Shown one piece after another: positions 8,468 to 17,800 of a stretch of 64,000 nt of DNA. The stretch is from Phycisphaerales bacterium (GTDB taxonomy: Bacteria > Planctomycetota > Phycisphaerae > Phycisphaerales > SM1A02): the NCBI GenBank assembly GCA_022447205.1, contig JAKVBQ010000003.1, positions 1 through 64,000 of the forward strand, given 5' to 3'. Within the stretch, counting starts at the first letter, position 1, and each line of letters begins with the position of its first letter. Position numbers and translations under genes: made by a program. The notes under the pieces were generated by a model. The model did not search any database and was not told where the DNA came from. It was given only the letters and a program-made list of their open reading frames with translations.

Positions 8468-9043
8468 TCAGTCCCCCTTTTGTCCGGATCGGCGCCAGGT
8501 CTCGATGGTTATCGCCCATCGTTCATGATCGCGCCAGCGTCCCCTGATCTTGAGGTATCGCTCCGAACGACCCTCAAGGACCATCCCGACTCTTTCGGCA
8601 AGCGACGTCGATGGGGTGTTCTCGGGCTGGATGTTGGCTTCTGCACGGTGCAGCCCAAGGTCCAGGAAGACATGCGAGAGCGTCGCCGCAAGACCTTCAT
8701 GCATGTACCCCTGTCCCGCATGCTCCCTTCCGATCCACCAGCCCAGCGCACAGTTCTGGAAGACACCCCTTGAGATCTCGTTGATGTTGATCACACCCAG
8801 TGGCTTCTCATCCTCTTTCCGAACGACGAGGAGCGGTTTCCGACGCCCACCGTCGAGATCGAACATGCGCTCGAAGAGGACTTCGTCATGGTCTCTTCCT
8901 TTCGAGTCCTTTCCGGCGGAAGGCTCCCATCTCGTGAGGAAGCGGCCGCTTGATGAACGAAGGTCAAGGAATGCTTCTCGATCACCCGTGTGTGCAGGGC
9001 GGACAAGCACCCTGCCATGGGTTCTGGTCCTGTTTTCGGTCAT
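8468..9043 (-). CDS. GNAT family N-acetyltransferase, RimJ/RimL type
   Basis: The 191-residue protein has the order of the RimJ/RimL acetyltransferase group: an N-terminal VLVRPAHTGDREAFLDLR block, then LGVININEI and LGWWIGREHAGQGYMHEGL (the acetyl-CoA pyrophosphate-binding region), then LGLHRAEANIQPENTPS and VGMVLEGRSERYLKIRGRWRDHERWAI. Members acetylate ribosomal protein N termini or small amines. The true substrate is unknown. It is followed by the acidic membrane protein and preceded, 12 bases away on the same strand, by the end of the DUF1080 gene. Confidence 0.85.
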   Translation of the reverse strand: MTENRTRTHGRVLVRPAHTGDREAFLDLRSSSGRFLTRWEPSAGKDSKGRDHDEVLFERMFDLDGGRRKPLLVVRKEDEKPLGVININEISRGVFQNCALGWWIGREHAGQGYMHEGLAATLSHVFLDLGLHRAEANIQPENTPSTSLAERVGMVLEGRSERYLKIRGRWRDHERWAITIETWRRSGQKGD

Positions 9044-9055
9044 GCGTCAACCATT

Positions 9056-10258
9056 TCAGTCTTCAGTGACCGGCTGGGTTCTTCTGCACTGACTCGTCTC
9101 GATCAACTCGAGGGTTGAATCGTCACCCGTCGCCTCGATGGTCACCTTCCTGACGTCGATCGGCGTTTCAGCACGCACCCTCGAGATGATGCTCCCATCC
9201 ACAAGGACGACCAGTCGCGGGCCTTCGATGTCGATGATCAGTTCACGGACATCCTCCGGCATTCGTTCCGTGCCCCCTCTCGTCGCTGCGATCGGGTAGC
9301 GCGACGTCTCCGACCGGAGTCCGGAGACCCGACCGTCCCCATCGGAACCCTTCTCCGCGAGTTGAACCGTGCAGGATGTTCCGGCAGGACCCATCTCGAT
9401 CCTGACGGCACCGGATCCCGACAGGCGATACCTGATCCGCAGGGTGTGCGATCCACGCTTCTCGTCCACCTCGATCGGAATCACCCATGGCGTCTCGGGC
9501 GTGATCCGGCGTTCTTCCGACGGAACCACTGCGAACGTGCTCCGTCCGAGCTTCCGGATCCGCAGGTTCCGCCATCGGACGTCGCATCGTCCGCTGTGCA
9601 CCTGGAACGCGATGAGACCTTCCAGGTCGGCGAAGTCGATGACGTCGGCGCACGCCACGCCGTTCACCCAGGTCCTCACGTGCGGGCCGATGCACTCGAT
9701 GCGGTAGTGATTCCACGCATCGGTCTTGAAGGCGCCACGAGCCTCTTCATCGTCCTGGAAGGGATGGATCCAACCTCGTCTCAGTTCATCGTAGAAACCG
9801 CCCGACCAGCTTCGGTCGCTGGAGTCGACTTCGATCTGGTAGCCACGAATCCCGCTGGTCCGCTCGCCGGGCCGGACCTGGTGGCTTCGCACCTGCCAGC
9901 CCGAGTTGCCACCCTTGTTGATCCTGACCTCGCCCTCGAGGATGAAGTCACCATGGGTGTCTTCGCTCATCAGGAACGTGTTTCGTCCGGCGTTTCCCTG
10001 GCCATGCAGTTCATCACCCTTGCGTTCGATCGTCGCATCGCCACCGGTCACCATCCAGCCGGCAAGGCCTTCGGTGGGCAGGAGCGGATCGAAGCTCCCC
10101 CCCGTGATCGGTGGCATGCCGTCCTTCCGAACCGCGAAGGTTCGTCCGTCACGTTCGACGGAAGTCCCGTCCTGTCCTGTTTCGCGTGGCGTGGCGGCTG
10201 TCATGAAAAGGCAGCACGCCAGTGAGCAGGACACCATCATGCGGGTCTTGTGGATCAT
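9056..10258 (-). CDS. Secreted DUF1080 (3-keto-disaccharide hydrolase-like) protein
   Basis: The 400-residue protein opens with a hydrophobic signal peptide (MVSCSLACCLFMTAATP). Residues about 55-240 match the DUF1080 jelly-roll domain, with GLAGWMVTGGDATIE, GDFILEGEVRI, NSGWQVRSHQ and an AFQVHSG block. This family is very common in planctomycetes and is tied to sugar or polysaccharide turnover. The C-terminal 150 residues are beta-rich and unrecognised. It is divergent from the sulfatase gene with only 49 bases between the start codons, which suggests joint control and a shared polysaccharide substrate. Confidence 0.8.
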   Translation of the reverse strand: MIHKTRMMVSCSLACCLFMTAATPRETGQDGTSVERDGRTFAVRKDGMPPITGGSFDPLLPTEGLAGWMVTGGDATIERKGDELHGQGNAGRNTFLMSEDTHGDFILEGEVRINKGGNSGWQVRSHQVRPGERTSGIRGYQIEVDSSDRSWSGGFYDELRRGWIHPFQDDEEARGAFKTDAWNHYRIECIGPHVRTWVNGVACADVIDFADLEGLIAFQVHSGRCDVRWRNLRIRKLGRSTFAVVPSEERRITPETPWVIPIEVDEKRGSHTLRIRYRLSGSGAVRIEMGPAGTSCTVQLAEKGSDGDGRVSGLRSETSRYPIAATRGGTERMPEDVRELIIDIEGPRLVVLVDGSIISRVRAETPIDVRKVTIEATGDDSTLELIETSQCRRTQPVTED

Positions 10259-10265
10259 GCTTTCA

Positions 10266-10271
10266 ATGGTA
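10266..10271 (-). promoter_or_regulatory. Putative -10 element, leaderless start of the DUF1080 gene
   Basis: On the minus strand TACCAT is followed by seven bases and the ATG at 10258. The whole divergent gap is only 49 bases, too short for two ordinary promoters with leaders. Confidence 0.35.
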
Positions 10272-10295
10272 CCGATCGCCGGCGTCGAGCCACGC

Positions 10296-10301
10296 TAGGA
10301 T
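10296..10301 (+). promoter_or_regulatory. Putative -10 element, leaderless start of the sulfatase gene
   Basis: TAGGAT is followed by six bases (CAGCAC) and the ATG at 10308. There is no ribosome binding site. The pattern matches the minus-strand element 25 bases away that serves the DUF1080 gene. Confidence 0.4.
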
Positions 10302-10307
10302 CAGCAC

Positions 10308-11774
10308 ATGATCCACATCTGCATCGCCAGGGCGTTGTCATGCCTCTTCACCATGGTTCCTGCGCAGGCTGCGCCTCCACCCGCCGAGGCCCCGCCCAAC
10401 ATCGTCATCATCCTCGCGGATGATCTCGGGTCCGGTGATCTTGGTTCGTACAACGCCGATTCCGCGATTCCAACCCCCCATCTCGACGCACTTGCACTCG
10501 AGGGCATGCGATTCACCGACGCGCATTCGCCCAGCGCGGTCTGCACGCCCACGCGCTACGGCATCCTGACCGGACGGTACGCCTGGCGGACACGGTTGAA
10601 GAGATGGGTCCTCAATGGAAGTTCACCCCTCCTGCTCGATGACGGTCGCCCCACGATGCCTGGTGTCCTTTCCGATGCGGGCTACACGACGATCGGTGTC
10701 GGCAAGTGGCATCTCGGACTGGGTGGTGACCAACCGACCGACTACGGCAAGCCGTTCGATACCGGTCCCCTGACGGTCGGCTTCCAGGCATACGAGGGGA
10801 TCCCCGCCTCACTCGACATGGAACCCTACGTCTGGATCGTGGGTGATGGGTTGGCGTCACCACCGAGTTCCGAACTCCCGGCAAGTCGACATCGTCGTCA
10901 GGGCGGTGGCGGCTTCTGGCGAAAGGGCCGAGCAAGCGAGGATTTCGACATGCAGGATGTCCTGCCGAGGATCGGAAGGACCGCGTGCCGGATGATTCGA
11001 GAACAGGCGGCGACGAGCGACCCCTTCCTTCTCTATGTCCCGCTGACCGCTCCGCACACACCATGGCTGCCCGACGAGGTCCATGCAGGAACCAGTGGGG
11101 CCGGCCACTACGGTGACTTCGTGGCCATGGTGGACACCGTGGTCGGATCGATCATCACCTGCCTCGCCGAGTCGGGCGTACGGGAGAACACGCTCGTCGT
11201 CTTCACCAGTGACAACGGTGCGCACTGGCCCTCGGAGGACATCGACACCCATGGCCATGCAGCGAACCTCGCCTTTCGCGGGCAGAAGGCGGACATCCAT
11301 GAAGGTGGTCATCGTGTTCCACTGATCGTCCGCTGGCCCGGCCGTGTCACCCCCGGCGGGGTGGACGGGACGACGGTCTGCCTGACCGACCTCTTCCCGA
11401 CGGTCACGGCCGCCGCCGGTGCACGACTTCCCGGGCAAGCTGCCCCGGACGGCGTGGACCTTCTGCCGCTTCTCGAGGGATCAGGTGCACCCACCGACCG
11501 ACGTGACGCGATCGTGCATCATTCCGGGGACGGGATGTTCGCGATCAGACAGGGACCGTGGAAGCTGATCGAGGGTCGTGGAAGCGGAGGGTTCACCAGG
11601 CCCGCTCGCCGGGAGATCGCTGAAGGCGATGTCACCGTCCAGCTCTACGATCTCGAGGCCGACCCTTCCGAGACCACGAACCTCGCTCGAACCCATCCCG
11701 AACGGGTGCGCATGCTTCTGGAACTTCTCGAGTCGATTCGTGAAGCGGATGCCAGCGTGAAACGAGACCGTTGA
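10308..11774 (+). CDS. Secreted formylglycine-type arylsulfatase (S1 family)
   Basis: The 488-residue protein has an N-terminal signal peptide, the metal-binding ADDLGSGDLGSY block (Asp38, Asp39) and the sulfatase signature CTPTR at 79-83, where Cys79 should be turned into formylglycine. KWHLG and FTSDNGAHW blocks follow. These mark a type I calcium-dependent sulfatase acting outside the cytoplasm on sulfate esters, probably of polysaccharides. The activating formylglycine-generating enzyme or anaerobic maturase is not in the window. It is back to back with the DUF1080 gene, and its stop codon directly abuts that of the convergent acyl carrier protein gene. Confidence 0.93.
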   Translation: MIHICIARALSCLFTMVPAQAAPPPAEAPPNIVIILADDLGSGDLGSYNADSAIPTPHLDALALEGMRFTDAHSPSAVCTPTRYGILTGRYAWRTRLKRWVLNGSSPLLLDDGRPTMPGVLSDAGYTTIGVGKWHLGLGGDQPTDYGKPFDTGPLTVGFQAYEGIPASLDMEPYVWIVGDGLASPPSSELPASRHRRQGGGGFWRKGRASEDFDMQDVLPRIGRTACRMIREQAATSDPFLLYVPLTAPHTPWLPDEVHAGTSGAGHYGDFVAMVDTVVGSIITCLAESGVRENTLVVFTSDNGAHWPSEDIDTHGHAANLAFRGQKADIHEGGHRVPLIVRWPGRVTPGGVDGTTVCLTDLFPTVTAAAGARLPGQAAPDGVDLLPLLEGSGAPTDRRDAIVHHSGDGMFAIRQGPWKLIEGRGSGGFTRPARREIAEGDVTVQLYDLEADPSETTNLARTHPERVRMLLELLESIREADASVKRDR

Positions 11775-12014
11775 TCAGGAACAGGTGTCGATCAGTCCAC
11801 TGATGCCTTCGATCGAATCGAGGTTCTCGATCGTGGCCTTCTCGGCGGTGATCCGGATCCCGAACGTGCTCTCGAGGACGGTGATCAGTTCCAACAGCGC
11901 GAAGCTGTCGATCAGCCCGGCACTGAAGATCGGATCGGCATCGCCGAGATCGCTCGTGTTCAGTCGGAGTGATTCCTCCAGCACTCTTCGAACAGTCGCC
12001 TTGTGTTCACTCAT
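11775..12014 (-). CDS. Acyl carrier protein, stand-alone
   Basis: The 79-residue protein has the ACP four-helix pattern with the phosphopantetheine site in GLIDSFALLEL (Ser37). The preceding DADPIFSAG is typical of carrier proteins serving specialised pathways rather than the main fatty acid ACP, which has the DSLD context. The ATG at 12014 has AAGGGAG eight bases upstream; the frame is open further but unsupported. No ketosynthase, acyltransferase or AMP ligase gene is nearby. The gene meets the sulfatase stop without a gap and is divergent from the haem-binding protein gene. Confidence 0.82.
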   Translation of the reverse strand: MSEHKATVRRVLEESLRLNTSDLGDADPIFSAGLIDSFALLELITVLESTFGIRITAEKATIENLDSIEGISGLIDTCS

Positions 12015-12177
12015 GCAGTGCTCCCTTGTCCGCCATGAGTGACTCAATCGACCGACTGGGCCCATGCGGGCAATGAAACCATGCAATTTCTGAGGTTTCG
12101 TCGCCATTCCGCGTTCTGGGGCGATCCCCACCGTTCCGCTCCTGATGAAGAGGAGTGCCCTTCTCGCCCGGGTCTTC

Positions 12178-12183
12178 TAGACT
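12178..12183 (+). promoter_or_regulatory. Putative -10 element, leaderless start at 12190
   Basis: TAGACT is followed by six bases (TGAGGC) and the ATG at 12190. It is the same hexamer and gap as before the M16 peptidase gene. The GAGG inside the gap is too close to the ATG to act as a ribosome binding site. Confidence 0.4.
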
Positions 12184-12189
12184 TGAGGC

Positions 12190-14766
12190 ATGCGATCAGC
12201 CTTTCCCACACCCCCACGATCTCCCTGGCCCGTGTTCGGTGGCATCGTCCTGACCTGGATGATGGCGCTCGCGCCGGTCTTCGCCCAGAACGGTGATCGA
12301 CCAGGTGAAGTCCAGCCGCCGCTCCCGGATGCCTTCAAGCGTGACTTCGCCCACCCGCGGACACCCGAGGAGCAACTCACCTCGTTCCAGCTGCAGCCGG
12401 GCTTCCGGATCGAGCTCGTCGCCTCGGAGCCGATGATCGAGGACCCGATCGCCATGGCATTCGATGCGGCAGGCCGACTTTGGGTGGTCGAGATGCGCGG
12501 TTACATGAACGACATCGAGGGTTCCGACGAGACCCAGCCGATCGGACGCATCGTGGTGCTCGAGGACCATGATGGTGATGGCAGGATGGACGAGGCGACG
12601 CCGTTCCTTGAAGGGCTGGTCCTTCCGAGAGCGATCGCTCCGGTCGATGGCGGTGTCCTCTACGTCGAACCTCCGCATCTCGTCTTTGCCCGTGACGTCG
12701 ACGGCGATCTCGTCGCCGACGAGACCCGGGTGGTCGCCTCGGGATTCGCGGGGATCGAGAATCCAGAGCATGCCGGCAACGGACTCGCCTGGGGGATCGA
12801 CGGCTGGTTCGAATGTTCCCAGCACCCCTTCCGGTATCGACTGCACGATGGCGAGGGCTCGATCGAACTGCAGAGGGTTCGTCCCCATGGCCAGTGGGGC
12901 ATCGCCGTCGATGACCTCGGGCGCTGCTGGTATTCACCGAACTCCGAACCCCTGCTCGTCGACCTTCACCCCAAGCACTACGCGGCTCGAAACCCGAACC
13001 AGTCCGGATTCAACGGAGTGGGTCAGGCGGCGGCGACCACCAAGCGCGTGAAACCGTTCATGCGCACCCCCGGCGTGAATCGTGGCTACCAGAACAACAC
13101 GCTCGACGACGAGGGCAGGCTTGCGAACTTCACCGGTGCGTGCGGAACCGGCGTCTATCGTGACTCCATCCTCGGTGATGACGTCGAAGGCGACCTCTTC
13201 GTCGGCGAGGTCGCTGGCAACCTGGTGAAGCGATTCAAGACCAGGCCCGACGAACGGAAGACCATCGTCGCCGATCCCGTCGATGACCCCGTCGAATTCA
13301 TCACGTCGACCGATGAACGTTTCCGACCCGTCCAGATCCTCACCGGACCGGATGGTGCTCTCTACGTGTGCGACATGTATCGAGGGATCATCCAGCACCG
13401 GATCTACATGACCTCCTTCCTTCGCAAGCAGGTCGAGGAACGGGGACTCGACAAGCCCGCCGCGCTCGGTCGGATCTGGCGAGTCGTTCCCGAGAACGGG
13501 GATCTTCGCCCGATCGAGGATCTTTCCGATGCCGACAGCGATGCGCTGGCACGGGCCGTCAGTCACCCCAATGGCGCGGTCCGGGATGCCGCGCAGCGGC
13601 TGCTTGCCGAGGGCACCGACACCGATGCCGCACCGATCCTTCGTGAGACGCTGCGAAGTTCGGATCTCGAGCGGGATCGACTCCGTGCGCTCTGGACGCT
13701 CGGCCTGGTCGGGTCGGTGACACTCGACGACCTCGTCGCCGCAGCGGCCGACCCTTCACCCCATGTCAGGCGTGCGGCACTCCGAGTGGCCGAGGAGGCT
13801 CTCGACGACCGGGAACTGCATGACTTCTGCCTCTCGCTCTCGACCGACGAGGATGACTTCGTCCGTGTCCAGTCCGTGCTGTCGCTCGGCGCATCCGATC
13901 TCGATGACTCCCTGATCCATCTTCCCGCTGCGTTCGAGGCCGATTCAAGGATGCGCGTGATGCGCAGCGCGGTGCTCGCCGGTCTTGGTGGTCGGGAGCA
14001 GCGATTCCTCGAACTCGTCGAACAGCGGGATCTCATGGCGGAGCGGACGCCCGCCGCACGCGCCCTGCTCGCGGATGTCGCCGATGCGATCCTGAGGAGC
14101 CGCGATCGCGAACTCGTCAGCGTGATGCTCGCCTTCGGTGCGCGAAGACCCGAGGAACGCGAGTGGCAGCTTCGGACGATCCTTGATCGAACCGGTTCCA
14201 CGATGCGCCTGAACTCGAAGACCCCCCGCAAGGTCCGGGTCATCGAACCGCCATCGGGATGGCCGGAGCTGATCGCGCGCGGCAACACACCGATCGGACA
14301 GCGCGCACTCGCCATCGACGAGCACCTGCTCTGGCCGGAACGCGAGATGTTCCTCGCGGAGGATGTCGGAAACGTCGTCGACTTCGGCGACCCCGCCTCC
14401 GTGATCGCTCGTGGCAAGCGGATCTATGTCCAGTGCCTCTCCTGTCACCAGGCGAACGGTCGAGGTCTCTACCCCGTCTACCCCCCGCTTGCCGACAGTG
14501 AATTCGTGCTTGGTGATCCGGCGCTGCTGGCCTCGATCATCATGCACGGGGTCGAGGGTCGCATCGAGGTGGCAGGTCGCGTCTACAACCAGCAGATGCC
14601 TCCCGCGCCGATCAAGGACGACGAGGACATCGCCGCGGTCATGACCTACGTTCGCCAGGCGTGGGGGAACGATGCCCCTCCCGTCGGTCCGGATCTGGTC
14701 CGCGAGGTACGGGAAGCGACGAGTGGGCGCGGTCGGCCGCTCACGCCCGAGGATCTCGGCCAGTGA
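12190..14766 (+). CDS. PVC-type haem-binding membrane-bound dehydrogenase-like protein
   Basis: The 858-residue protein has a signal peptide (VFGGIVLTWMMALAPVFAQ). A beta-propeller domain occupies about 55-430, of the type annotated as PVC-type dehydrogenase, with repeated GRLWVVEMRG and DGDLVADETR blocks. HEAT-like helical repeats at about 435-640 are rich in Asp/Ala/Leu. A class I cytochrome c domain follows, with haem motif CLSCH at about 749-753 and a distal methionine near QQMPPAP. It should oxidise a sugar or alcohol and pass electrons to the haem in the periplasm; the substrate is unknown. It starts a co-directional run of four planctomycete-type genes. Confidence 0.85.
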   Translation: MRSAFPTPPRSPWPVFGGIVLTWMMALAPVFAQNGDRPGEVQPPLPDAFKRDFAHPRTPEEQLTSFQLQPGFRIELVASEPMIEDPIAMAFDAAGRLWVVEMRGYMNDIEGSDETQPIGRIVVLEDHDGDGRMDEATPFLEGLVLPRAIAPVDGGVLYVEPPHLVFARDVDGDLVADETRVVASGFAGIENPEHAGNGLAWGIDGWFECSQHPFRYRLHDGEGSIELQRVRPHGQWGIAVDDLGRCWYSPNSEPLLVDLHPKHYAARNPNQSGFNGVGQAAATTKRVKPFMRTPGVNRGYQNNTLDDEGRLANFTGACGTGVYRDSILGDDVEGDLFVGEVAGNLVKRFKTRPDERKTIVADPVDDPVEFITSTDERFRPVQILTGPDGALYVCDMYRGIIQHRIYMTSFLRKQVEERGLDKPAALGRIWRVVPENGDLRPIEDLSDADSDALARAVSHPNGAVRDAAQRLLAEGTDTDAAPILRETLRSSDLERDRLRALWTLGLVGSVTLDDLVAAAADPSPHVRRAALRVAEEALDDRELHDFCLSLSTDEDDFVRVQSVLSLGASDLDDSLIHLPAAFEADSRMRVMRSAVLAGLGGREQRFLELVEQRDLMAERTPAARALLADVADAILRSRDRELVSVMLAFGARRPEEREWQLRTILDRTGSTMRLNSKTPRKVRVIEPPSGWPELIARGNTPIGQRALAIDEHLLWPEREMFLAEDVGNVVDFGDPASVIARGKRIYVQCLSCHQANGRGLYPVYPPLADSEFVLGDPALLASIIMHGVEGRIEVAGRVYNQQMPPAPIKDDEDIAAVMTYVRQAWGNDAPPVGPDLVREVREATSGRGRPLTPEDLGQ

Positions 14767-14811
14767 CGTCTCTTTCAGCGGGTTCCCGTTCGGGATGACT
14801 GATCCGAGCGG

Positions 14812-14817
14812 TACACT
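14812..14817 (+). promoter_or_regulatory. Putative -10 element, leaderless start at 14826
   Basis: TACACT lies eight bases before the ATG at 14826, with no ribosome binding site between. The preceding gene ends only 59 bases before the ATG, so this may be an internal operon promoter. Confidence 0.3.
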
Positions 14818-14825
14818 GAACGTGT

Positions 14826-17800
14826 ATGGCCTCCACTCTCCAGCAACTTTCCACGGTCGTCCTCCTCGGCTCCTCGCTGGCGATGGTTGCTTCGGGTCGC
14901 CCTGCACAGGACGTGCCGATGGACGAGGAGCACCTGAGGTCCCTCGGTGAACCCGTCGACTACCTTTCCGATGTGAAGCCGATCCTCGTGCGTCGCTGCT
15001 ACAGCTGCCACGGACCGGACGGCGATGCCCGGAAGGCGGACCTCCGGTTCGACGATCGTGCGGATGCGATTCGTGATCGAGATGGTGTCTCCATCATCGT
15101 TCCGGGTCGTGCCGACCTGAGTGAAATGCTGCACCGGATCGATCCTGAAGATCCCGATGACCGAATGCCACCCGAAGGGGAGGGCCTGTCCCCCGATGAG
15201 ATCGACATCATTCGTCGATGGGTCGACCAGGGTGCGGCCTACGCCCGACACTGGTCGTTCGAGCCGGTGATCGATGTGGTTGCTCCGGAGGTGGTCGAGG
15301 AACACGCAGGACTGGTTCGTGATCCGATCGACAACTTCATCCTCGCTCGACTTCATGATGCGGGCCTCTCTCCCGCCAGCGATGCACCGCCCGCGACCCA
15401 GGTCCGGCGCCTGGCATTCGACCTCACCGGACTCCCCCCGTCGGTTGCGGAGGTCGAGTCCTTCGAGCGGGATCCGAGTGATGCGAACTGGGATCGTCTC
15501 GTCGACCACTACCTCGACTCACCGGACTTCGGGGAACGCTGGGGCCGTCACTGGCTCGACCTCGTCCGCTATGCCGAGACCTACGGTCATGAGTTCGACT
15601 ATCCGATTCATGATGCCTGGCGATACCGGGATTACGTGATCAGGGCCCTCAACGCGGACGTCCCCTACGACCGGTTCCTCCGGGAGCACGTCGCGGGTGA
15701 TCTTCTCGAGCCTCGCATCGACCGGGACACCGGGGTGAACCAGTCGGTCCTCGCGACAGGTTTCTGGCACCTGCATCAGGCGGTCCATGGGCCGACCGAC
15801 GTTCGGCTTGATGAACTCGAGCGCGTCGACAACCAGATCGACGTGCTCTCCAAGACCTTCATGGGCCTGACCGTCTCCTGTGCACGGTGTCACGACCACA
15901 AGTTCGACCCGATCAGCCAGGCGGACTACTACGGCCTCGCCGGCTACCTGCGAAGCTCCCGAAGGTCGCAGACCTACCTCGATCCGGGCGGCTCGCTCGA
16001 GACGAGTCGATCGGCACTGCGTGCATTGCATCGAGACATGCGTGATGAACTCGATGCAGCGGCCCGAGCCGCGGATGACGGACTTCTCCGGTCAACCCTC
16101 GATGTGGTGCGTTCCGCACTCGTCGAAACAGGCACGCCGGGTTCGGTGTCCACCAGGGATGTCTTCGAGGACTTCGAGTCCGGTGACTTCGACGGCTGGA
16201 CCGCCGAGGGAACGGCCTTCGCCCGTGGTCCCCAGGATCCGGATTCGGTTCGTGCGGCGTTCAAGCCCCACTTCACCACTGGATGGATGGTCAACACCTG
16301 CGACGACCGTTCCGATGGCGCCGGCGACGCCGACACCGGCACCCTGACCAGCAAGCCGTTCACGATCGATCATCCGTCCATCGGCTTCCGAATCTCGGGA
16401 GGTCGGTATCCGTCGGAGACCTGCGTCGAACTGCTCGTCGACGGGGAGGTGGTTCGAACCGCGCATGGGGAATCCGATCCGATCCTTCGACGGGTCTCAT
16501 GGGACGTCTCGGAGTTCAAGGGTCGGTCTGCACGAATCCGGATCGCCGATCGGAAGACCGGTGGTTGGGCTCACGTGGCCGTCGACGACATCGTCTTCGA
16601 GATCGTCCCCGGATGTGATTCCGATCTTGCCTCCCCCATCGAGACCGTCGCCGCCCAGGCCGGCCTCGACGAACCCGCCGTCGTGTCCTGGTTCATGGCG
16701 CTCCACGATCGGACGATCGCCGATCCGTCCCACCCCCTCGCGCCCTGGTCGGTTCACGACGTGCCTTCCCTTCCGGAGCTTCCGGAGCCTGCCGTCGTTC
16801 TGGACGACGGGACCGGCGAGGCCGGTTGGTATCGAGAGGGTCATGCCTGGCCTGAAGGACATCATCCCGTGCTCGACAGCGGGCTCGTCGATGCCCGTTT
16901 CCAGGGGACGATCCGTTCGAGGACCTTCACGCTCGAGCACGAGCGTGTCCTGATCAGGGCACGTGGTCGAGGCACGATCAGGCTCGCCGTGGCCGGGTTC
17001 ATGATGAACGAGTTCAATCCCCTGCTCTTCTACGGCTTCAAGCAGGACGTCAACGGCGGCTGGCGCGTGCTCGAGATGGACGTGTCGTCCTACCTCGGCG
17101 AACGCGCCTGGATCGAACTGATCGACGACTCCGACGGAACGCTCGAGGTCGACTGGATCGCCTTCGATGAAGCCGCCTCGGTTCGGGTTCCGTCGCGTTC
17201 GCCCGAGCCCGCTTCGTGGAACGACCGGGATGTCGTTCGCTGGCTGGAATCGAACGGCCTGTTCGATTCGTTGCCTTCCCTCGCACGACCCTATGGCGAG
17301 GCCCTGGCCCGTCATCGTGAAGAGGTTCGCCAGGTCGCTCCCGAACTGCCGCCACCCGCTCGAGCGCTCGTCATGCAGGACGGCAACGCCGACGATGAGC
17401 GCGTGCTCATTCGAGGTGACCACCGGACGCCGGCCGAACGCACGCCGCGCGGCTTCATCACCGAGATCTCGGGTCCCTTCGAGGTCGCGGATGACGGGTC
17501 CGGTCGCCTGCAGCTTGCGGATGCGATGCTCGACCCTGCGAATCCCCTGACCTCCCGGGTTGCGGCGAACCGGATCTGGCACCACCTGACCGGTCGTGGC
17601 ATCGTTCCGACCACCGATGACTTCGGAGCGCTCGGTGCGATGCCGTCCCATCCCGAGCTCCTCGATCATCTCGCCACGGATCTCTCGAGGGACTGGTCGC
17701 TCAAGCGGTTGATCGGGCGAGTCGTCCGATCGAGCGTCTACCGCAGGTCGAGCCTGCCTCCGGAGGGGAACCCCGTCGAGGTCGATCCCGTCAACGACCT

